Assembly (NCBI RefSeq): GCF_900167565.1
Contig: NZ_FUZV01000001.1
Location: 1,302,001-1,366,000 of the forward strand
Source of the DNA: Pseudoxanthomonas indica
GTDB taxonomy: Bacteria > Pseudomonadota > Gammaproteobacteria > Xanthomonadales > Xanthomonadaceae
Direction: 5' to 3'
DNA: 64,000 bases
Under the pieces are notes generated by a model. It saw only the letters and a program-made list of their open reading frames with translations, was not told the DNA's origin and did not search any database. Shown here piece after piece: positions 7,299 to 13,943 of the stretch. The translations under genes were made by a program, and so were the position numbers. How positions within the stretch are numbered: position 1 is the first letter of the stretch; every line of letters begins with the position of its first letter.

Positions 7299-7853
7299 AT
7301 GGACGCCTCGACATCCCGCACTGCCAACTTCCGAGATCTTGTCGACAAAAGCACTTCTCAGGGGCGCACAAAGAAACAAGTTGCCATCGAGTTCGACATT
7401 AGTCCGTCTTTCTTGAGTCAGTTGTATGGCGGCAAGAAGATTGGTGACGATGTTGCACGCAAACTGGAAATGGTCCTTAGGCTTCCGCGCGGATGGATGG
7501 ACCTTCCACCAGAGCACCGGCACCAGGGCGACAGCACACACTCGATCCACGGCGCGTCCCCGCCGCAGCGTGAAACGTCTCAGAACGAGCGACTTAGCTC
7601 AAAGATACTCGCATCGTCCGTAAAGGTCGTTCGGCTCGCTTGCCAGGCGCTGGAAATCCCATTCGACCCTGAAAGCACAGAGGACGCGGCAATCGTCCTA
7701 CTTGCCTACGACTACCTCTCCTCACGCAGTGAGACTGAGGTCACTGCGGACAATGTCGTCTCATTTACGGGGCATATCAGACGCGTGTTGCAAGAAAGGG
7801 GGATGGATGGAAACGCACAAGGGTCTCGAAGCGCTCGCACAGGCGCTCGCTGA
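7299..7853 (+). CDS. CI-like phage repressor (no peptidase domain)
   Basis: Divergent from the Cro-like gene, and therefore the likely maintenance repressor. The 184-residue protein has an XRE-type HTH at about 24-60 (TKKQVAIEFDISPSFLSQLY then GGKKIGDDVARKLEMVL). The second half (110-184) is helical and lacks the Ser/Lys S24 self-cleavage domain of lambda CI, so induction probably needs an anti-repressor or another route. I place the start at the ATG at 7299, right after the third operator; there is no clear Shine-Dalgarno, as for leaderless phage cI transcripts. An in-frame ATG at 7212 would put the operators inside the gene and is less likely. Confidence 0.75.
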   Translation: MDASTSRTANFRDLVDKSTSQGRTKKQVAIEFDISPSFLSQLYGGKKIGDDVARKLEMVLRLPRGWMDLPPEHRHQGDSTHSIHGASPPQRETSQNERLSSKILASSVKVVRLACQALEIPFDPESTEDAAIVLLAYDYLSSRSETEVTADNVVSFTGHIRRVLQERGMDGNAQGSRSARTGAR

Positions 7854-8184
7854 CAAAGTCAAAGCAAGGACGCGGAACAAAACAGCTCCCGTCCTTCGCC
7901 TTGTTTCGCGCGCACCAGCGCGCCAGTTCGATCCAGCAACGCGTGATTTCATACTTCGGCGCATACGGTTTTTGCGTGCTCGGTACGGGCTAGCTTGGCT
8001 GGTGGATCAGCACCAGCTTTCGTCCGCATCGGTAGAGCACCTCGCTGACCACGCCCTGGCTGCCTTGCTCGCTGACCTAGAACGCGGGCGTGAGTGCATT
8101 GCTGATGGAATCTCCTTTGACGATGCCGAACTGGTGCGCGACACGTCGAGCCACATCATTGAGCCCTTCACGGAGTTGCCATGA
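7807..8184 (+). CDS. Immunity-operon protein, unknown (125 aa)
   Basis: A basic, helical 125-residue protein that starts inside the end of the repressor gene (ATG at 7807, with AAAGGGGG just upstream) and overlaps the next gene by 4 bases. It opens METHKGLEALAQALADKVKA and has an Arg-rich segment RDFILRRIRFLRARYG (about 42-57) followed by a second helix pair. It is expressed with the repressor in the lysogen by its position. It could be a DNA-binding cofactor or an exclusion protein; no motif decides. Confidence 0.55.
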   Translation: METHKGLEALAQALADKVKARTRNKTAPVLRLVSRAPARQFDPATRDFILRRIRFLRARYGLAWLVDQHQLSSASVEHLADHALAALLADLERGRECIADGISFDDAELVRDTSSHIIEPFTELP

Positions 8185-8846
8185 AACCTGCTAGCTTCGC
8201 TGTTCTTTTGATCGCTTTTGGTGTTGCTGGCTGCAGTGAACCTGCCTCACCCGAACGAAAAGCCGAGGCAACGAGAAAGGCGACAACCGAGTCCAAGCCG
8301 CGCGATCCGCGGAAAGCAATCAGTGAGTACGTTTTCGAGCCGTACGACAAACGGGAATACCCGAAGCTGTCAAAAAAGCTCGGCAGCGCCTGGCCGCGCA
8401 TCCAGCCACTACGTGAAGCGGCCGCGCTGAGATTTGTTAAGTCCGGCCGATGCGACTTTGTCGAACTAGCGGAAGTGTCAGAGAGCCGCTCGACGAAGCA
8501 GAACATTACCGTGTTTGTGGATTGTCGAAATCGCGAACGACTGTATGTCTCTGAGGATGACCTGAACGAGAACAGGGCACTTTCCCCCCAGTCCGATCGC
8601 GTCATAAGCCAAAGCGTCGCTATCGACGCCTGTGCTGACGCAGCCAAGTCCAGAGCGACTTTCCCTTCCTTGGTCAACGCGCACACATGGGCTGGCGCCC
8701 GCTTCTCATCCGACAAAACCACCGGCGGCGCGCGCGTGCTCTTGGATTTTGAGGCGACCAACGCCTTGGGCGTTGAGTTGCCATACACAGCGAATTGCAC
8801 CTTCCCGGTGGGTGGCCCGGCGGAAATAACAATCATCGCGCGATAA
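8181..8846 (+). CDS. Prophage-encoded lipoprotein
   Basis: A 221-residue protein with a classic lipoprotein signal: MKPASFAVLLIAFGVAGC, with the lipobox VAGC placing the acylated Cys at residue 18. A charged Lys/Glu/Arg linker (about 22-45) follows, then a globular domain with four cysteines (CDFVEL about 93, DCRNRE about 114, ACADA about 154, NCTFP about 211) that could pair in the periplasm. It is the last gene of the immunity operon, overlapping its neighbour by 4 bases, so it should be made in the lysogen. A surface lipoprotein there suggests lysogenic conversion, such as superinfection exclusion. Function is unknown. Confidence 0.7.
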   Translation: MKPASFAVLLIAFGVAGCSEPASPERKAEATRKATTESKPRDPRKAISEYVFEPYDKREYPKLSKKLGSAWPRIQPLREAAALRFVKSGRCDFVELAEVSESRSTKQNITVFVDCRNRERLYVSEDDLNENRALSPQSDRVISQSVAIDACADAAKSRATFPSLVNAHTWAGARFSSDKTTGGARVLLDFEATNALGVELPYTANCTFPVGGPAEITIIAR

Positions 8847-8889
8847 TTTAGCTGTCAGCTATTGACAAATGATTTAGCTGCTGGCTAAA
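8847..8889. promoter_or_regulatory. Second repressor operator pair
   Basis: Two more copies of the operator: 8847-8863 (right half degenerate, GCTATT) and 8873-8889 (perfect TTTAGCnnnnnGCTAAA), centred 26 bp apart. They flank and overlap a TTGACA promoter just after the lipoprotein stop codon. This mirrors the lambda OL role on the other side of the immunity genes. Confidence 0.75.
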
Positions 8890-8890
8890 T
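8862..8890 (+). promoter_or_regulatory. Early rightward promoter
   Basis: TTGACA (8862-8867), 17 bases, then CTAAAT (8885-8890). The -35 overlaps the end of operator 8847-8863 and the -10 lies in operator 8873-8889. It would drive the rightward operon that carries the small early genes and the DGR, and would be silent while the repressor is bound. Confidence 0.6.
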
Positions 8891-8894
8891 CCGT

Positions 8895-8974
8895 CCCGCA
8901 CCCACAGGTGCGGGCGACCGGCGAGTCGTCAGACCGCCGGTCCCCCTTCCGGCATAGGCCTTTCCCCGGGCCTA
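8895..8974 (+). other. Three hairpins in the leader of the early rightward transcript
   Basis: Just downstream of the promoter are three inverted repeats in a row: 8895-8902 with 8907-8914 (8 bp, loop CACA), 8916-8922 with 8936-8942 (7 bp), and 8955-8960 with 8969-8974 (6 bp). None is followed by a T-run, so they are not ordinary terminators. A structured early leader recalls the put RNAs of HK022 or other antitermination sites. AGGAGAGGA (9002-9010) and an ATG (9015) follow, but the frame they open looks like the shadow of the minus-strand gene 9036-9383. Confidence 0.45.
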
Positions 8975-9035
8975 CCCGACCCGCCGGCGCCCTTTCCTTC
9001 CAGGAGAGGACGCCATGCAGTCTTTGCCAGAGCCA

Positions 9036-9383
9036 TCACGCGAACCAGTCGGGCAAGCTCGTTGCCACGGCACCCGTGAGCACCAGCAGCACCTGTCCGA
9101 GGACAGCAAGCAGCCGGGCGCGCCATGTTCTGCGCTGCAGGTAGTCACTCCACTCAACCAGCGCACTGGCGCCAGCAGGAGTGAGCACGATGCGACTTCG
9201 CAGGGAAAAAGAGCCCAACTCCGTCCGGGCATCCGACAGCAGGCCGGCATCCAGCAGTTCGCGGGCAATGCGGGTGAGGGTGCCGCCCTCGCTGGCAAAG
9301 GCGTCAGTCTTTGCGTGGGCGGCGGCTTCCAAAGCGCTGACGTACATCTTCAAGTTGATCTTGTCGTCGATCGGGATGCTCAT
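9036..9383 (-). CDS. Antisense-oriented small membrane protein
   Basis: A 115-residue protein on the minus strand, facing the rightward early promoter. It begins MSIPIDDKINLKMYVSALEA, has a winged-HTH-like middle (TLTRIARELLDAGLLSDART, about 35-54; SRIVLTPAGASALVEW, about 63-78) and ends in one membrane helix (LLAVLGQVLLVLTGAVATSL, about 91-110). Third-codon GC is high in this frame and much lower in the overlapping plus-strand frame, which favours this as the real gene. GGAAG precedes the ATG at 9383. Its orientation means that early rightward transcripts would be antisense to it. Confidence 0.55.
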   Translation of the reverse strand: MSIPIDDKINLKMYVSALEAAAHAKTDAFASEGGTLTRIARELLDAGLLSDARTELGSFSLRSRIVLTPAGASALVEWSDYLQRRTWRARLLAVLGQVLLVLTGAVATSLPDWFA

Positions 9384-9413
9384 CGGTGTCTTCCTGGCCT
9401 ACCTGATCGGCCG

Positions 9414-9608
9414 ATGGTCGCACAGCCATCGGATGGAGAAGGCCTGCCGCACGCCGCCATCCGCTGCCTGCGCAGCTGCACCTCGGCCGACCACGCCCAT
9501 GCCGAAGGACTGCGTCATGGACACCAGAGACGCCCGGCGCCCCGACTGCACGTAGCGAGCAAGCGCGCCGACGTGCGCGCCCGTGAACTGGCTTGGGAGG
9601 CGCGCTGA
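9414..9608 (+). CDS. Small phage protein, unknown (64 aa)
   Basis: A short basic frame whose TGA shares bases with the next ATG (TGATG at 9606-9610), the coupling used throughout this operon. Codon use turns GC3-rich in this part, unlike the upstream part of the same open frame, which is the shadow of 9036-9383. The C-terminus (VASKRADVRARELAWEAR) is a charged helix. The ATG at 9414 lacks a clear ribosome-binding site, so both start and reality are uncertain. Confidence 0.35.
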   Translation: MVAQPSDGEGLPHAAIRCLRSCTSADHAHAEGLRHGHQRRPAPRLHVASKRADVRARELAWEAR

Positions 9609-9805
9609 TGTCTGCGCTCGTGGTCCCCTTCCATCCGGTACGCCAGGCATTCCGCGAACTGTGTGACCTGGGCAGGCCCGACCTGCGTCACCAGTCCGCG
9701 CGCCTGGTGGTTTCCGAAGTGCGCGCCGGCCGTGACGGCATGGCCGTCATGAAGCTCATTGCCCAGCACCGCCGCGCTGCGAAGCGCCAGGACGGTGTCG
9801 CATGA
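9608..9805 (+). CDS. Small phage protein, unknown (65 aa)
   Basis: A 65-residue protein with two predicted helices: VRQAFRELCDLGRPDLRHQS (about 11-30) and a second one rich in Arg (MAVMKLIAQHRRAAKRQ). It starts at the ATG at 9608 and overlaps the following gene by 4 bases. It is part of the run of overlapping small genes that leads to the DGR. I do not recognise it. Confidence 0.5.
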   Translation: MSALVVPFHPVRQAFRELCDLGRPDLRHQSARLVVSEVRAGRDGMAVMKLIAQHRRAAKRQDGVA

Positions 9806-9999
9806 ATCCGGCGCCCACCTTCGACCGCCGCCAACACGCCCAACACGCGCCGCTGCCGGTGCGCATCACCGTGCCCGAGTACTGCCCGCACCACGACGCG
9901 TACTGCGCGCAGTGCATGCCTGAGGGCTTGGTCATCAAGTCCAACCGCGACATCGAGCGCAGTAGCCGCTGGCTGTATGCGCAAAGGAGCGCCGCATGA
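9802..9999 (+). CDS. Small Cys/His-rich phage protein
   Basis: A 65-residue protein with CPHHDAYCAQC at about 28-38, a cluster of three Cys and two His that could bind one zinc ion. It overlaps both neighbours by 4 bases (ATGA junctions at 9802 and 9996), so expression is coupled. Small zinc-ribbon-like proteins are common in phage early operons, where some inhibit host enzymes. No function can be assigned. Confidence 0.5.
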   Translation: MNPAPTFDRRQHAQHAPLPVRITVPEYCPHHDAYCAQCMPEGLVIKSNRDIERSSRWLYAQRSAA

Positions 10000-10343
10000 A
10001 TCCCGCCCACACCCTGCTGGCGCTGGCTGCGCTGGCCGTCCTCAACATTGCGCTGGGCTGGCTGGTTTCCAGTCGCCACGAGCGTGCGCGCATCCAGGCC
10101 GAGCAGCGCGAGGCACAGGCGCAGGCCAGGCTGCTGCAGCGTCGTGACCAGGAAGATGGCGATGACCTCCTCCAGCGCGCCAATGCGGTTGCCGACGCGT
10201 GCCATCAAGCCGTAGACCGCGCGCAACAGGCCTGGCGTGCAGGAGATTCAGAACAGCGACGCCTGTGGGTGGGCATACACGAGGCCTGCGGCGACGAGTT
10301 CCGCGACATGGCTTCGCAGATGCGCGCACTGGAGGCGGCCTGA
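9996..10343 (+). CDS. Membrane-anchored coiled-coil phage protein
   Basis: A 115-residue protein with an N-terminal membrane helix (LLALAALAVLNIALGWLVSS, about 7-26) and then a long charged coiled coil (RARIQAEQREAQAQARLLQR, about 30-49, and a second stretch at 58-85). It ends in a Cys-containing region (HEACGDEFRDMASQMRALEA). The layout resembles spanin (Rz) proteins, which have one N-terminal helix and a periplasmic coiled coil, but no Rz1 frame, endolysin or holin is evident nearby. Treat the Rz resemblance as a possibility only. ATG at 9996 overlaps the previous stop. Confidence 0.5.
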   Translation: MNPAHTLLALAALAVLNIALGWLVSSRHERARIQAEQREAQAQARLLQRRDQEDGDDLLQRANAVADACHQAVDRAQQAWRAGDSEQRRLWVGIHEACGDEFRDMASQMRALEAA

Positions 10344-10344
10344 C

Positions 10345-10635
10345 ATGTTGCAGATCGCCGAACCCCTGTCGCCGCGCATTCCGGTCTGCGTGCTGGGCCA
10401 TCGCCCTCAGTTCGTGGAGAGCCGCGGCGCACCGCTCAACCACAAGCCCGGCCTGCCCTGCCCCAATCAGTACCACATCGAGTGCGCGCGGTGCGGCATC
10501 GCCACTGTACCGCACCCCAGCCGCGCCATCGCCGAGTTGCGCTGGTCCGAGCCGGACAGTCCGCACCGCATCCCCCTTTCCCAGATTGGCCAAGCGCGCA
10601 CTCGCGCCGCCGCCGACTACGCCTACGCGGCCTGA
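10345..10635 (+). CDS. Small phage protein with zinc-finger-like centre
   Basis: A 96-residue protein whose ATG at 10345 lies one base after the previous stop (TGAC-ATG). HIECARCGIATVPHPS (about 44-59) offers CxxC and nearby His, with a further Cys at about 39, so a small metal site is possible. The ends are polar with no signal or membrane segment. It resembles the short adaptor-like proteins found in phage early operons. Function unknown. Confidence 0.5.
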   Translation: MLQIAEPLSPRIPVCVLGHRPQFVESRGAPLNHKPGLPCPNQYHIECARCGIATVPHPSRAIAELRWSEPDSPHRIPLSQIGQARTRAAADYAYAA

Positions 10636-10654
10636 GGCCGCACCGCGAGCACCC

Positions 10655-10957
10655 ATGATGAAGCCGGAAAACACCACACCACTGCAGCGCCACGCGCTCC
10701 TCGCTGCGCTGGGCGCACCGGACCACCGGTTCAATCGCACGCGCGCCGGCTACGTGCCGGCCGGGGCGACGTCCGCGCCGGCGTTCACCTTTCGCCTGAT
10801 GCGCATGCTCGAAGCCGGCTACCTGGTCACCTTCGACAGCACGGAGTTCCCCACCAGCGCCACGCTGACGCTCCAGGGCGTGTGTCTGGCCGAAACCCTG
10901 CGCGCCATAGCCGAAGCCAAGTCAACCCGTCGCCAGACGGCGGGAGGCGTGCGATGA
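10655..10957 (+). CDS. Small winged-helix-like phage protein
   Basis: A 100-residue protein starting at an ATG at 10655 (a second ATG follows at once). LQRHALLAALGAPDHRFNRT (about 10-29), FTFRLMRMLEAGYLVTF (about 45-61) and a beta pair (SATLTLQGVCLAETLR) look like a winged helix: helix, helix, wing. The next gene overlaps by 4 bases. A DNA-binding role is plausible but not proved. Confidence 0.5.
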   Translation: MMKPENTTPLQRHALLAALGAPDHRFNRTRAGYVPAGATSAPAFTFRLMRMLEAGYLVTFDSTEFPTSATLTLQGVCLAETLRAIAEAKSTRRQTAGGVR

Positions 10958-11568
10958 CCCGCCTGGCGCAGCTCCTGTTCGCCTACCTGGTCACCCACGT
11001 TGCCGGACGCCGCCCGCCCAACTTCGTGGTGGGCGCCGACAGCGACAACGGTGCTTACCTGATGCGCTGGTTCCTGACACCCTGGCGCGATTGGCAACAT
11101 CGCCTGGGCAAGCGTGCCGACGCGAACCCCACCTGGTGGAACCGGGCGACTGCACGCATGGCGCGGTGGCTTCCCAACCTCTACCTGCACAAGTTCCTGC
11201 GCGACGACGATGACCGTGCCCTGCACGATCACCCCAGCTGGGCAGTGAGCTTCATCCTGCGCAACGGCTACACCGAGCACACCATCCGCGAGGGTGGCAT
11301 CCACAAGCGACGCTTCTATGGGCCCGGGAGCCTGCGCTTCCTGCCGACCACACACGCGCACCGCATCGAGTTGTTGCGCGAGATTGTCGACAACGGTGAC
11401 CCGATCGTGCGGAAGGACGACCCCGCAGTGCCGTGCTGGTCGCTGTTCCTGTTCGGACCCACCGTGCGCGAATGGGGCTTCCACTGCCCTGAGCGCGGGT
11501 GGGTGCACTGGAAGGATTTCACTGCCGCCGGCAAGCCGGGTGAGATTGGTCCGGGGTGCGACGCATGA
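10954..11568 (+). CDS. Cupin-like phage protein
   Basis: A 204-residue protein with a cupin-type core: LYLHKFLRDDDDRALHDHPS (about 71-90), where HDH supplies metal-binding histidines, then a beta strand series ending in THAHRIEL (about 131-138), a plausible second cupin motif, and WGFHCPERGWVHWKDF near the C-terminus. Similar short cupins occur in early regions of many tailed phages of GC-rich hosts, where no enzyme activity has been assigned. The N-terminal 40 residues are hydrophobic enough to sit near a membrane. It overlaps both neighbours (ATGA at 10954 and 11565). Confidence 0.65.
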   Translation: MTRLAQLLFAYLVTHVAGRRPPNFVVGADSDNGAYLMRWFLTPWRDWQHRLGKRADANPTWWNRATARMARWLPNLYLHKFLRDDDDRALHDHPSWAVSFILRNGYTEHTIREGGIHKRRFYGPGSLRFLPTTHAHRIELLREIVDNGDPIVRKDDPAVPCWSLFLFGPTVREWGFHCPERGWVHWKDFTAAGKPGEIGPGCDA

Positions 11569-12164
11569 AAGTGGTGACTAAGTCGCGCGCCCGGGCCGTG
11601 CGCCAGTTTGTAGCGCGCCATCCCAACGGAGTGACCGTCGCGCAGATCATTCAGGGCGTTGACCGCGCGTGCACCGCCAGCGCGATGTCCGCCACGCTCG
11701 CGCCGATTGTGGCGCGCGGCCAGGTGCGTCGGAAGGTGCGCGGCGGCGAGGTTCACTTCCTGCCGACCAAGTCGACGGTGGCCGCACCGACGCCGGCGGC
11801 GACGCAGGCCGTTCCTCCCAAGCCCATCGCCAAGGCAGTACCGGCGTCCCTTGGGGCCAAGCCCTCACCGATGGCGCAACACCAGTCCGCTGATCCGCTG
11901 CGCGTGGATACCGCGCTGGCCTCGCGAGTCGCCGGCCGCGTGAACCTGAGCAGCCTGTATCTCAAGCCCAAGCATCGCCAACTGGACCGCACAGAAATCA
12001 CTGCGGACGTGGAGCGCTTCATCGCTTCGGGCGGCGCCATCCAGAAGCTCGATCACGGCGACACCGCCGAATCCATCAAAGCACGCGAAGAACGCTTCCG
12101 TGCCGAGCAGCGGCAGCGCTCGGCGATTCCGCCGCACCGCCGCGCCAAGTCTTCCAACACCTGA
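11565..12164 (+). CDS. DNA-binding phage protein, winged helix plus linker
   Basis: A 199-residue protein. Residues 1-65 form a winged-helix-like unit (SRARAVRQFVARHPNGVTVA, then ASAMSATLAPIVARGQVRRK, then a wing GGEVHFLPT). A Pro/Ala-rich linker follows (about 70-110), and then a C-terminal basic domain (YLKPKHRQLDRTEITADVER onward, ending in QRQRSAIPPHRRAKS). It resembles a regulator or replication accessory factor. Its start overlaps the cupin-like gene's stop by 4 bases, inside the rightward early operon. Confidence 0.55.
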   Translation: MKVVTKSRARAVRQFVARHPNGVTVAQIIQGVDRACTASAMSATLAPIVARGQVRRKVRGGEVHFLPTKSTVAAPTPAATQAVPPKPIAKAVPASLGAKPSPMAQHQSADPLRVDTALASRVAGRVNLSSLYLKPKHRQLDRTEITADVERFIASGGAIQKLDHGDTAESIKAREERFRAEQRQRSAIPPHRRAKSSNT

Positions 12165-12176
12165 CGGAGCACCACC

Positions 12177-12395
12177 ATGTTCAATCACCGCGAGCCCGAC
12201 CTGAGCGGGCCTGACTTTCTCGACTCTGTTGCCGACGCCGAAGAGGCCTTGGGCAACCAGCGCAACGCGGCCGAGTACCGCAAGCGCGCGCGCCAGTGGC
12301 AGCAAGACATCGATGCCGCCTCCGCTGCACCCATTCCCACCCCGGTGCGCGCCACGCGGCGCGCCATCGCCATGCGGCCGGCTGGCCGCGCTTAA
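12177..12395 (+). CDS. Small phage protein, unknown (72 aa)
   Basis: A 72-residue protein preceded by ACGGAGCACC, a good ribosome-binding site. The first half is a coil-forming helix (FLDSVADAEEALGNQRNAAE, about 14-33; YRKRARQWQQDIDAA) and the end is Arg/Pro-rich. It sits immediately before the first DGR target gene. Its function is unknown. Confidence 0.5.
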   Translation: MFNHREPDLSGPDFLDSVADAEEALGNQRNAAEYRKRARQWQQDIDAASAAPIPTPVRATRRAIAMRPAGRA

Positions 12396-12405
12396 GGAGC
12401 AACCC

Positions 12406-13038
12406 ATGACCCAGCTTTCCGAACTGAGTGTGCGCATCACCCATCGCTACGAGGCCAATGGCTTGGCCACCGAACGCACCATCGACATCGAGACGGTTCC
12501 GGCGCGGTTCGTCGGCCAGCCGGCCGAAGCGGCGCAAGCAGTGGCGACGGACGCAGTGGCCGGCCAAGTGGTCACTGGTCTGCGGAGCGCCGACCCGGCA
12601 CTCACGGACCGCTTCACCAAGGTCTTGGCCAACGGCGCGCATTGCGTTGCCGGAGATACCGGCACGGACCATGTTGCGGTCCTGGACAACGCCACCGGCC
12701 TGATGTGGTCCGTCGAATCCCTGGGCGACGCAGACGGCGACGGCATTGAACAGAAGGCCTGCATCGACCGCTGCGCGGAATTGCGTTTGCTCGGCTTCGA
12801 CGATTGGCGCCTGCCCACGCGCGCCGAGCTGGCGGGCCTGGTTGATGACACGCGCCACGAGCCGGCCATCGACACCAACGCATTCCCGCGCGTGAAGCCG
12901 AACTGGCATTGGACCAGCACGCCTTGCGCCTGGTCTTCGGCGTCCGCGTGGTGCGTCTACTTCGACGGCGGCAGCGTCTACAGCGGCCTCCGCGGCGGCG
13001 ACGGGTTCGCGTTGGCCGTGCGCCGCGCCGGTCAGTAA
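12406..13038 (+). CDS. DGR target protein 1 (DUF1566 domain)
   Basis: First of three variable proteins of the diversity-generating retroelement. It has 210 residues: an N-terminal region (1-85) not seen in the other two targets, then a DUF1566 domain with the hallmark VLDNATGLMW (about 92-101), FDDWRLPTRAEL (131-142) and HWTSTP (about 168-173). The last 35 residues (175-209) are the variable repeat. DUF1566 is thought to share the C-type-lectin-like fold used by many DGR targets, in which the variable residues form a ligand-binding face. There is no signal peptide or membrane segment, so it is probably cytoplasmic or virion-borne. AAGGAG lies 8 bases before the ATG at 12406. Confidence 0.88.
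   Translation: MTQLSELSVRITHRYEANGLATERTIDIETVPARFVGQPAEAAQAVATDAVAGQVVTGLRSADPALTDRFTKVLANGAHCVAGDTGTDHVAVLDNATGLMWSVESLGDADGDGIEQKACIDRCAELRLLGFDDWRLPTRAELAGLVDDTRHEPAIDTNAFPRVKPNWHWTSTPCAWSSASAWCVYFDGGSVYSGLRGGDGFALAVRRAGQ
12927..13032 (+). repeat. DGR variable repeat VR1
   Basis: 106 bp that align without gaps to the template repeat at 14475-14580. Sixteen positions differ, all of them adenines in the template. The flanks (25 bp at the 5' side, 30 bp at the 3' side) are identical. The repeat ends two codons before the stop of target gene 1. Confidence 0.95.
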
Positions 13039-13072
13039 TCGGCTCTTTGCCACCCCATCCAGGAAAACACCG

Positions 13073-13480
13073 ATGACCACCAACACCTCTCGTTTCACCT
13101 CGACGCAGGCGGCTGACGGCACTGTCGAAACCAACATCGATTCCACGACTGGCCTGCAGTGGGCTGCGAAACCTCTGCCCGAGCGCGTCACGCACCAGCA
13201 GGCCATCGACCAGTGCGCCGCGCTGGACCTGGCGGGCTACAGCGACTGGCGCCTGCCCACGCGTGCCGAGCTTCTCACGCTCGTTGACCTGACTCGCTAC
13301 GACCCCGCCATCGATGTCGAAGCCTTCCCGGAAATCAAAGGAGGCTGGTTCTGGAGTAGCGACCTTACCGCCTGGTCTTCGGCGTCCGCGTGGTGCGTCG
13401 GCTTCAGCTACGGCGGCGTCAGCTACGACCGCCGCTCCAGCCTCGGGTTCGCGTTGGCCGTGCGCCGCGCCGGTCAGTAG
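13073..13480 (+). CDS. DGR target protein 2 (DUF1566 domain)
   Basis: A 135-residue protein that is almost only a DUF1566 domain: DSTTGLQW (about 23-30), YSDWRLPTRAELLTLVD (56-72), RYDPAID (75-81), GGWFWSS (90-96), then the variable segment (100-134). It shares WRLPTRAEL and the whole C-terminus with target 1 but lacks the long N-terminal region. An AGGAAAA site precedes the ATG at 13073. The gene begins only 34 bp after target 1. No secretion signal is present. Binding partner unknown. Confidence 0.88.
   Translation: MTTNTSRFTSTQAADGTVETNIDSTTGLQWAAKPLPERVTHQQAIDQCAALDLAGYSDWRLPTRAELLTLVDLTRYDPAIDVEAFPEIKGGWFWSSDLTAWSSASAWCVGFSYGGVSYDRRSSLGFALAVRRAGQ
13369..13474 (+). repeat. DGR variable repeat VR2
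   Basis: 106 bp, gap-free alignment to the template repeat. Sixteen template adenines are changed and no other position differs. The segment just beyond the repeat (CAGTAGTCGGCTCTTTG) closely matches the one after VR1, but not the one after the template, and may be part of the homing-initiation signal. Confidence 0.95.
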
Positions 13481-13517
13481 TCGGCTCTTTGTCCCCTTCA
13501 ATTTCAGGAGAAACCGC

Positions 13518-13943
13518 ATGAAACAAATCACACTCGTCAAGCTGGATGCGCAGGGCAACGAACTGCCTGCCGAAGCGGCCGACTGGGTCGCGGTGCGTGT
13601 GCTCGAGCATGGCCTCATTTTCACCGCCACGCACATCAACGCCGAGCAGGCCAGTCAGGAAGCCCTGCAGGAGCAGGTGAAAGAGCTGGACCTGCTGGGC
13701 GCGAAGGATTGGGACCTGCCGACCATCGAAGAGCTGCAGCTGCTGGTCGACCGAAGCCGCTACGACCCTGCCATCAATACCGATTTCTTCCGCAACATCG
13801 AGAGCGATTGGTACTGGAGCAAGACGCCGGCCGCCTGGTCTTCGGCGTCCGCGTGGTGCGTCAGCTTCAGCTACGGCGGCGTCGACGACTTCCACCGCTA
13901 CGGCGGCGGGTTCGCGTTGGCCGTGCGCCGCGCCGGTCAGTAA
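13518..13943 (+). CDS. DGR target protein 3 (DUF1566 domain)
   Basis: A 141-residue target with a diverged DUF1566 domain: AKDWDLPTIEELQLLVDRS replaces the WRLPTRAEL motif, RYDPAINTDFF and WYWSKTP follow, and the last 35 residues are the variable repeat. The N-terminal 50 residues (MKQITLVKLDAQGNELPAEA onward) differ from the other two targets, so each target has its own head on a shared variable tail. AGGAG at 13506-13510 sets the start at 13518. No signal peptide is present. Avd follows 26 bp downstream. Confidence 0.88.
   Translation: MKQITLVKLDAQGNELPAEAADWVAVRVLEHGLIFTATHINAEQASQEALQEQVKELDLLGAKDWDLPTIEELQLLVDRSRYDPAINTDFFRNIESDWYWSKTPAAWSSASAWCVSFSYGGVDDFHRYGGGFALAVRRAGQ
13832..13937 (+). 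repeat. DGR variable repeat VR3
   Basis: 106 bp, gap-free alignment to the template repeat. Fifteen template adenines are changed and nothing else. Beyond it, CGGTCAG (13934-13940) and CTGACCG (13963-13969) form a 7-bp inverted repeat spanning the stop codon. DGR variable repeats often have a hairpin or cruciform just downstream that aids homing. I see no equally clear pair after VR1 or VR2. Confidence 0.95.

Noticed and set aside
9015..9608. A 197-residue plus-strand frame with a good Shine-Dalgarno.
   Set aside because: Its first two thirds have poor GC3 and mirror the minus-strand gene 9036-9383, which is more protein-like. Only the end (from 9414) is kept as a doubtful gene.
9996..10343. 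Rz-type spanin.
   Set aside because: One membrane helix plus coiled coil fits, but there is no endolysin, holin or embedded Rz1 frame with a lipobox, so it is left as unknown.
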